Assembly (NCBI GenBank): GCA_964292295.1
Contig: CAXYVC010000072.1
Coordinates: 1 to 13,497 of the forward strand
Direction of reading: 5' to 3'
Length of the DNA: 13,497 bases
From: CAXYVC01 sp964292295
Lineage (GTDB): Bacteria; Acidobacteriota; Holophagae; Holophagales; Holophagaceae
A program made the translations under genes and the position numbers. The notes beneath the pieces were generated by a model. The model saw only the letters and a list, made by a program, of their open reading frames with translations, made no database searches and was not told the origin of the DNA. This document shows positions 9,382 to 13,497 of the stretch, one piece after another; positions within the stretch are counted from its first letter, which is position 1, and the number at the start of each line of letters is the position of its first letter.

Positions 9382-10392
9382 ATGCCGCAGCTCCCATCGC
9401 TGGCCCCCCTCGGCCACCTGCTCGACCGCGCCCGGCGCGTGCTGATCACCACCCACGAGAACCCCGACGCCGACGCCGTGGGCTCGGTCACGGCCCTGGC
9501 CCGGGACCTGCGCCTGCGGGGCCGGGAGGTGCGGATCGTGGTGGTCCCCTCCCTGCCCTCCTTCCTGTGCTTCCTGGACGGGGAGAGCCTCTGCGAGGCC
9601 TTCGACGCCGCCCGCCACGCCGACCTGGCCTCCTGGCCGGACCTGTGGCTCCTGGTGGACGCCTCGGAACCCGCGCGCCTGGGACCGCTCCAGGCGGCCT
9701 TCGCGGCATCCAAGGCCCTGAAGGTCTGCCTGGACCACCACAGGACCCCCATGCCCACGGGTTTCGACCACGTCTTCCTCCGGCCTGAGGCCGCCGCCTC
9801 CGCGGAACTCGTGTACGAGCTCCTGGCCGCGCGCACGCCGCGCCTTCCCCTCCCCGTGGCCACGGCCCTCTACGCCGGGCTGGTGGACGACACGGGCGGC
9901 TTCCGCTTCGACAACACCAGCCCGAAGGTGCACCGCATGGCCGCGGAACTCCTGGAACTGGGCGTGGAGCCCTCCCGCACCCACCAGGCGCTGTACCACC
10001 AGGGGCGCCCCCAGCGCCTGCTGGTGCAGGGCCGCGCCTTCGCCTCCCTCTGCTTCCAGGAGGGCCAGCGCTACGCACGCATGAGCCTCAGCCAGGCGGA
10101 CCTGGCCGCCTGCGGAGCGAACCACGACGACCTGGAGGGCCTGGTGAACAAGCCCCTCGAGCTGCGGGGGGTGGAGGTCAGCGCCCTGCTGTGCGAGCTG
10201 CCGGACGGGCGCTGGAAGCTCAGCCTGCGCTCCCGGGAGCGGGTGGACGTGAACGCCGTGTGCCGGCTCTTCGGGGGCGGAGGCCACCGCCTCGCCTCCG
10301 GCGCGAAACTGGACGGTCCCCTCCAAAGCGCCCAGAATGGTCTGGACGCTGCGGTACTCGCTAGGCTCCAGGAGGATCTCCCCGAGGCGTGA
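9382..10392 (+). CDS. nrnA: DHH/DHHA1 phosphoesterase, NrnA-like nanoRNase/pAp phosphatase
   Basis: A 336-residue DHH-superfamily phosphoesterase. The N-terminal DHH domain has the metal site HENPDADAVGS (H25, D29, D31), a LLVDASEP strand, the DHH triad at 118-120 and LVDDTGGFRFDNT (from about residue 168). The C-terminal DHHA1 domain ends with FGGGGH (F297-H302) followed by RLASG, which binds the nucleic-acid end. By family knowledge such Mn-dependent enzymes degrade 2-5 nt RNA to mononucleotides and may dephosphorylate 3'-phosphoadenosine 5'-phosphate; here that role is inferred. The ATG at 9382 follows the deaminase stop by 2 bases, and the ribosome site (AAGGAG, about 9366-9371) lies inside the deaminase gene. 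A pathway link with the deaminase is plausible (mononucleotide recycling) but not demonstrated. Confidence 0.9.
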   Translation: MPQLPSLAPLGHLLDRARRVLITTHENPDADAVGSVTALARDLRLRGREVRIVVVPSLPSFLCFLDGESLCEAFDAARHADLASWPDLWLLVDASEPARLGPLQAAFAASKALKVCLDHHRTPMPTGFDHVFLRPEAAASAELVYELLAARTPRLPLPVATALYAGLVDDTGGFRFDNTSPKVHRMAAELLELGVEPSRTHQALYHQGRPQRLLVQGRAFASLCFQEGQRYARMSLSQADLAACGANHDDLEGLVNKPLELRGVEVSALLCELPDGRWKLSLRSRERVDVNAVCRLFGGGGHRLASGAKLDGPLQSAQNGLDAAVLARLQEDLPEA

Positions 10393-10483
10393 CGCGGCCA
10401 TCCCCCAGGCGGCCCCCATGGGCCCGCCCCATTCCACGCCCTCTTTAGACGCACCCTCACACGCCCCTTTGCCCGGAAGTTCC

Positions 10484-11170
10484 ATGACACCCAAGGCCAG
10501 CAGCGGCGCCACCCCCCTTGGGCTTTCTCCCGAGAGCCCCCTGGAGCTGGTCACGCGCTTCGAAACCGAGGCCGTGCCCTTCATCGCCAAGGCCCGCGTA
10601 CCCTCCATCTTCGGCAAGTTCACCGTCTACGGTTTCCTGGAGAAGCTCACCGGCAAGGAGCACCTGGCCATCGTCTCCGGCGAGCTGGACGCCCGCAAGC
10701 GCATCGCCGTGCGCATCCACAGCGAGTGCTGGACGGGGGACGTGCTGGGCAGCCTCAAGTGCGACTGCCGCGCCCAGCTCGAGAGCGCCCTGCGCTACAT
10801 CGGCGAGCACGGCGGCATGGTGCTGTACCTGCGCCAGGAGGGCCGCGGCATCGGCCTGCTGAACAAGCTGAAGGCCTACGCGCTCCAGGAACAGGGCCTG
10901 GACACCGTGGAGGCCAACCACCACCTGGGCTTCGACGACGACCTGCGCAGCTACGAGGCCGCCGTGGAGATGCTGCGCTTCTTCGGCATCCACAAGGTGC
11001 GCCTGCTCACCAACAACCCCCTGAAGGTGAACGCGCTCGAGGATGCGGGCATCCACGTGCAGCGGGAGGCCCACCAGATGGGCACCAACGCCCACAATCT
11101 GCGCTACCTGCGCACCAAGGCCCAGAAGTCCGGCCACCTGCTGGACTTCACCGAGGACCCGACCCTGTAG
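10484..11170 (+). CDS. ribA: GTP cyclohydrolase II (riboflavin biosynthesis)
   Basis: RibA opens GTP to 2,5-diamino-6-ribosylamino-pyrimidinone phosphate, releasing formate and pyrophosphate: the first riboflavin step. The 228-residue protein is standalone, without the RibB domain fused in many bacteria. The zinc ligands are C82, C93 and C95 in SECWTGDVLGSLKCDC. The GTP/catalytic loop is RQEGRGIGL (117-125), followed by EANHHLGF (143-150). The tail has LLTNNPLK and the family ending HNLRYLRTKAQKSGHLL. The ATG at 10484 is preferred because GGAAG lies 5 bases upstream and homology begins soon after. An in-frame ATG at 10337 would add 49 unlike residues and overlap the preceding gene by 56 bases. 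It sits 91 bases downstream of the nrnA-like gene. The TAG stop is the first base triplet of a 13-bp tandem repeat. Confidence 0.95.
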   Translation: MTPKASSGATPLGLSPESPLELVTRFETEAVPFIAKARVPSIFGKFTVYGFLEKLTGKEHLAIVSGELDARKRIAVRIHSECWTGDVLGSLKCDCRAQLESALRYIGEHGGMVLYLRQEGRGIGLLNKLKAYALQEQGLDTVEANHHLGFDDDLRSYEAAVEMLRFFGIHKVRLLTNNPLKVNALEDAGIHVQREAHQMGTNAHNLRYLRTKAQKSGHLLDFTEDPTL

Positions 11171-11213
11171 CGCGGGGTTGTAGCGCGGGGTTGTAGCGCG
11201 GGATTGCAGCGCG
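11168..11213 (+). repeat. 13-bp tandem repeat starting on the ribA stop codon
   Basis: The unit TAGCGCGGGGTTG occurs at 11168-11180 and 11181-11193 (identical). It recurs with one change (GGGATTG ending) at 11194-11206, then as a 7-base partial copy CAGCGCG at 11207-11213. The first TAG is the ribA stop codon. Because 13 is not a multiple of 3, the copies place a TAG in each of the three forward frames. The pattern looks like slippage or duplication of the gene end. A structural role in the 3' untranslated region cannot be excluded. Confidence 0.9.
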
Positions 11214-11279
11214 AAAACGTCGCGAAGGCTTCACGCCCCCGTCACCGGAAAGGCCGAGCCTGGATGCGGGAGGTGTCCC

Positions 11280-11600
11280 GTGCCCGCCACGACCCTTCGC
11301 CCACCGGCCGCTCTCCTGCGCGCCCGCATGCGCCATGCGGCCCTCTGCGCCACCCTGCTGGTGTCCCTCCTGCTGCTGCGCGGCCTCCAGGCCCACCGCA
11401 GCTGGCACGATGCGCTGGAGTGGGCCTGGGCCCTGCTCCTCGCGGCCCTCCTGCTCGATCTCCTCGTCGCCCAGCACCGCATTCCCGCCAGCCCCTGTCC
11501 CGCCTGCGGAGCGCCGATCGCCCAGGGCCTCTGGCACTTCCCGGGCCCCTTCGCCCTCTTCCGCCGACGCTGCCGCAGCTGTGGCGCACCCCTGGCTTGA
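11280..11600 (+). CDS. Small two-helix membrane protein with C-terminal zinc ribbon (copy 1)
   Basis: A 106-residue protein of no family I can name. An Arg-rich N-terminus (RARMRHAA) is followed by two strongly hydrophobic helices (about 19-36 and 46-64), then a cytosolic or periplasmic tail with CPACG (C73, C76) and CRSCG (C98, C101). This is a C-x2-C-x21-C-x2-C zinc-ribbon pattern. The GTG start is supported by GGGAGG at 11268-11273, six bases upstream. The next gene encodes a clear paralogue with the same layout. The two probably arose by tandem duplication and may form a heteromer. Zinc-ribbon tails on short membrane proteins often mediate protein contacts, but no function is evident here. 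Confidence 0.72.
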   Translation: MPATTLRPPAALLRARMRHAALCATLLVSLLLLRGLQAHRSWHDALEWAWALLLAALLLDLLVAQHRIPASPCPACGAPIAQGLWHFPGPFALFRRRCRSCGAPLA

Positions 11601-11614
11601 TCCGGGGCAGACCC

Positions 11615-11620
11615 TATATT
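11615..11620 (+). promoter_or_regulatory. -10-like element (TATATT) ahead of the second zinc-ribbon gene
   Basis: TATATT matches five of six bases of the -10 consensus in an otherwise G/C-rich 26-base gap. It ends 6 bases before the ATG at 11627, so transcription would start on or beside that ATG. There is no Shine-Dalgarno in the gap. No good -35 lies 16-18 bases upstream; a TTGATC at 11597 is too close. Confidence 0.3.
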
Positions 11621-11626
11621 CCCGCC

Positions 11627-11965
11627 ATGGACAAGTCCCCCGTCTGGTCCCCCCTCCGCAAGCGCATGCGCCACGCCGCCTGGGCCTGCGTGGCCATCGT
11701 GGCGCTCCCGGCCCTCTTCGTGCTCTTCCTCGAGCACCTCTGGGAGCCCCGCTTCGAGTGGCCCCTGGCCTTCACCATGACCCTGCTCTTCCTCTACATC
11801 ATGTCGGCGCAGTACCGCCTGGGGAACTGGTCCTGCCCCCGCTGCGGCCGCCCCTGGTTCGGCAGGCCGTGGTACCACCCCGCCCCCTTCCTGCTCTACC
11901 GCCACCGCTGCGCCGCCTGCGGCCTGAAGGCGGGGGAGGATCCCTCCACCCCGGAAGAGGACTGA
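11627..11965 (+). CDS. Small two-helix membrane protein with zinc ribbon (copy 2)
   Basis: A 112-residue paralogue of the protein encoded just upstream. It shares an RMRHAA start, two hydrophobic helices (about 17-36 and 44-62), and a tail with CPRCG (C70, C73) and CAACG (C95, C98), with exactly the same C-x2-C-x21-C-x2-C spacing. It also shares an aromatic/Pro segment between the pairs (W-x-P-x-FLLYRHRC here, HFPGPFALFRRRC in copy 1). It ends in a short acidic tail (EDPSTPEED) that copy 1 lacks. The ATG at 11627 has no Shine-Dalgarno; a TATATT just upstream suggests a leaderless message or re-initiation after copy 1, 26 bases away. I do not recognise a function. The membrane and zinc-binding predictions rest only on the visible sequence pattern. 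Confidence 0.78.
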   Translation: MDKSPVWSPLRKRMRHAAWACVAIVALPALFVLFLEHLWEPRFEWPLAFTMTLLFLYIMSAQYRLGNWSCPRCGRPWFGRPWYHPAPFLLYRHRCAACGLKAGEDPSTPEED

Positions 11966-11975
11966 ATCCAGGCCC

Positions 11976-11992
11976 AGCGCCCTCGAGGCGCT
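11976..11992 (+). terminator. Hairpin after the zinc-ribbon genes
   Basis: AGCGCC and GGCGCT form a 6-bp stem around loop CTCGA, 11 bases after the stop codon. The following TCTGATAG is not a proper T tract, so it is at best a weak intrinsic terminator. A -10-like TAGATT at 11998-12003 follows it, and could serve the MinD-like gene. Confidence 0.35.
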
Positions 11993-12028
11993 TCTGATAG
12001 ATTCAGGGGATTAACTCCTGGCAGGGAC

Positions 12029-12931
12029 ATGCACATCTGGGCCATCGGCGGTGGGAAGGGGGGAACGGGCAAGAGCCTGGTGTCCAACGGTCTGGGCAGC
12101 CAGCTGGCGGCCCGGGGCCTCCAGGTCATCCTCGTGGACACGGACTTCGGCGGCCCCAACCAGCACACCTACTGCGGCATCCGCAAGCCCGCCACCTCCC
12201 TCGTGCAGTTCTTCGAGAACCGCGTGCCCCTCGAGGAGATCGCCCTGCCCACGCGCATCGAGGGGCTGCGGCTGATCCCGGGCAATATCAACTCCCAGGA
12301 CACGGACAACCTCACGGTCACCCAGAAGCAGAAGCTCTTCCGCCACCTGAAGAAGCTGCAGGCGGACCACGTGGTGCTCGACCTGGGCGCGGGCACCCAG
12401 TACGACACCCTGGACACCTTCCTGCTCGCGGACACCCAGGTGGCCGTCCTGGCTCCGGACGCCCTGGCCACCGAGAACTTCTACCTCTTCCTGAAGAACC
12501 TGAAATACCGCCAGCTGAGCCACGTCCTCTCGGAGCTGGGCATCCGGGACCGCGTGCGGGAGCTGTGGAAGCACCGCGCCGAGTACGGCATCACCACCAC
12601 CAAGACCCTCGTGGCCTACCTGCGCGCCCACATCCCGGAGTTCACGGAGCGCTTCGACCGCGAGCAGGCGCGGCTCCGGGCCCACATCGTCCTCAACCAG
12701 GTGCGGGAGTACCGGCAGACCGAGATGGGCCGCAGCGTCACCAGCGCCGTGAACAAGTTCTTCCACATCCCCGCCACCTACGCGGGGCACGTGCGCTACG
12801 ACAAGGAGGTCTGGAGCCTCCTGGGGCAGGAGGGCCAGGTGCTCCACCCCAAGGCCTCCTTCACCTTGCGCCAGGACCTGGAGAAGATCACCGAGGGCAT
12901 CCTGCGGATCCAGGGGGAAGCCCAGCCATGA
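12029..12931 (+). CDS. MinD/ParA-type (SIMIBI) ATPase
   Basis: A 300-residue deviant-Walker ATPase. Walker A is GGGKGGTGKS (signature Lys10, catalytic Lys15). Walker A' is VDTDFGGPN (D37, D39). Walker B is VVLDLGAGTQYDTLD. The remainder (about 135-300) keeps the MinD/FlhG core and adds a long Arg/Glu-rich helical segment around 175-220. No C-terminal amphipathic MinD membrane helix is obvious; the end is LEKITEGILRIQGEAQP. Proteins of this class dimerise on ATP and position partners such as division sites, flagella, chromosomes or polar complexes. MinC, MinE or flagellar genes are not in the window, so the cargo is unknown. The stop overlaps the next gene's start (ATGA), so the two products very likely act together. 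The ATG has an AGGG very close (2 bases), an unusual spacing. Confidence 0.88.
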   Translation: MHIWAIGGGKGGTGKSLVSNGLGSQLAARGLQVILVDTDFGGPNQHTYCGIRKPATSLVQFFENRVPLEEIALPTRIEGLRLIPGNINSQDTDNLTVTQKQKLFRHLKKLQADHVVLDLGAGTQYDTLDTFLLADTQVAVLAPDALATENFYLFLKNLKYRQLSHVLSELGIRDRVRELWKHRAEYGITTTKTLVAYLRAHIPEFTERFDREQARLRAHIVLNQVREYRQTEMGRSVTSAVNKFFHIPATYAGHVRYDKEVWSLLGQEGQVLHPKASFTLRQDLEKITEGILRIQGEAQP

Positions 12932-13446
12932 CCGAAGCCCATTGCCGCGCCATCCTGGAGGTCTCCGAGGAGGCCGGGCCGGAGGAGATCGCCCAGGCCT
13001 ACCAGCGCCTGCTGCGCCTCTACCAGGACGCGCGCACCTCCTTCACGGCCCCTGCCATGGAGGAGTTCTCGGAGGAGGCCTGCGCCGAGGTGCTCGCGGA
13101 GATCGAGGCGGCCTACCAGGAACTGAGCGGCCTCATGGCCTCGTCCTCCTCCCCCGTGCAGGCGCCCCAGCCGCCGGAGGGGGAAACCCCTTCGGACGGC
13201 CCCTCCCTGCGCCGGGTGCGGGAGGCGGAGGGCCTCAGCCTGGAGCGCATCGCCGCCCAGACCCACGTGCGCATCGACTACCTGAAGGCCTTCGAGGAGG
13301 AGCGCTTCGGGGACCTGCCCCATGCCGCCGTGAACGTGCGGGGCTTCCTGGCGGCCTACGTGGCCGAGATGAAGCTGCCCGTCGAGGAGGTCGTGCAGGC
13401 CTACATGGCCCGCTTCCGGGCTTGGCAGGAGCGGAAGGACCGCTAG
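12928..13446 (+). CDS. Degenerate J-like domain fused to RodZ-like helix-turn-helix protein
   Basis: A 172-residue two-domain protein. Residues about 6-68 read like a DnaJ helix pair (AILEVSEEAGPEEIAQAYQRLLRLYQ, split here by function, then a third helix ending AAYQEL). The HPD motif needed to stimulate DnaK is absent; YQDART occupies that position. A Ser/Pro/Glu-rich linker (70-93) leads to a RodZ/HTH_25-type domain (94-165): LRRVREAEGLSLERIA, then RIDYLKAFEEERFGDLP and the NVRGFLAAYV helix. Unlike RodZ there is no transmembrane helix, so it is soluble. In RodZ this fold contacts MreB rather than DNA, and a protein-binding role is equally plausible here. The 4-base overlap with the MinD-like gene suggests it is an adaptor for that ATPase. 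The function is not established. Confidence 0.8.
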   Translation: MTEAHCRAILEVSEEAGPEEIAQAYQRLLRLYQDARTSFTAPAMEEFSEEACAEVLAEIEAAYQELSGLMASSSSPVQAPQPPEGETPSDGPSLRRVREAEGLSLERIAAQTHVRIDYLKAFEEERFGDLPHAAVNVRGFLAAYVAEMKLPVEEVVQAYMARFRAWQERKDR

Positions 13447-13447
13447 T

Positions 13448-13497
13448 GTGGTGTCCCAGAAAAACGGGGATCATTCGAAGCTGCGCGAGCGCGAATG
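13448..13497 (+). CDS. Possible start of a further gene, cut by the window edge
   Basis: From GTG at 13448 (or the next codon, GTG 13451) the frame is open to the end: VVSQKNGDHSKLRERE, a hydrophilic start. GGAAGGA at 13432-13438, inside the previous gene, is 9 bases upstream and could be its ribosome site. That would make it a third gene of the ATPase operon. Only 16 codons are visible, so this is tentative. Confidence 0.3.
   Translation, partial: MVSQKNGDHSKLRERE

Noticed and set aside
10337..10483. ATG at 10337 as the ribA start
   Set aside because: Overlaps the nrnA-like gene by 56 bases and adds 49 unlike residues; GGAAG precedes the ATG at 10484.
7970..10623. Two long minus-strand frames (7970-9397 and 9286-10623) opposite the deaminase and nrnA-like genes
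   Set aside because: Both are antisense to well-supported enzymes with catalytic motifs; composition is shadow-like (Val/Gln/His/Gly-rich).

Overview
The window is a GC-rich (about 70 % by eye), tightly packed stretch of bacterial chromosome with strong G/C third-position bias. The gene set and protein style (standalone ribA, nrnA, large PAS/REC hybrid kinases, a MinD-like ATPase next to a RodZ-type HTH protein) would fit a Holophaga/Geothrix-like acidobacterium or a deltaproteobacterial relative. That assignment is inference; no rRNA or tRNA gene is present to settle it. There is no insertion sequence, CRISPR array or prophage. Every gap between genes is under about 160 bases.

Layout. Bases 1-725 hold the 3' part of ispE (isoprenoid precursor synthesis). 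Bases 789-4990 hold two overlapping genes for hybrid sensor histidine kinases with different sensors and near-duplicate transmitter/receiver halves. They converge on a minus-strand pair: a SplB-like radical SAM protein (6620-7522) followed 35 bases later by dnaX (5007-6584), the clamp-loader tau subunit. A Fur-family regulator (7648-8154) is divergent from that pair. Then, all on plus: an adenosine deaminase-type gene, an NrnA-like DHH phosphoesterase only 2 bases behind it, and ribA (GTP cyclohydrolase II). Next are two small paralogous membrane zinc-ribbon proteins (11280-11965). A MinD/ParA-type ATPase (12029-12931) follows, overlapping by 4 bases a protein that joins a degenerate J-like domain to a RodZ-like HTH (12928-13446). 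A further reading frame may begin at 13448.

How the genes work together. The ada-nrnA-ribA cluster is consistent with nucleotide salvage and turnover alongside use of GTP for riboflavin, but co-regulation is not proven. The kinase pair looks like one signalling unit with two inputs. The ATPase/HTH pair looks like a positioning or polarity module.

Most notable: dnaX contains a textbook-shaped -1 frameshift signal (slippery C CCT TTT, a GGAGG 9 bases upstream, GC-rich inverted repeat downstream). Slipping there runs straight into TGA and would give a 380-residue gamma-like protein ending exactly between the clamp-loader core and the tau tail. Other items worth a look are the paired zinc-ribbon membrane proteins with identical Cys spacing, a 13-bp tandem repeat that starts on the ribA stop codon and places a TAG in all three frames, and a possible leaderless 37-codon upstream frame before the deaminase gene.
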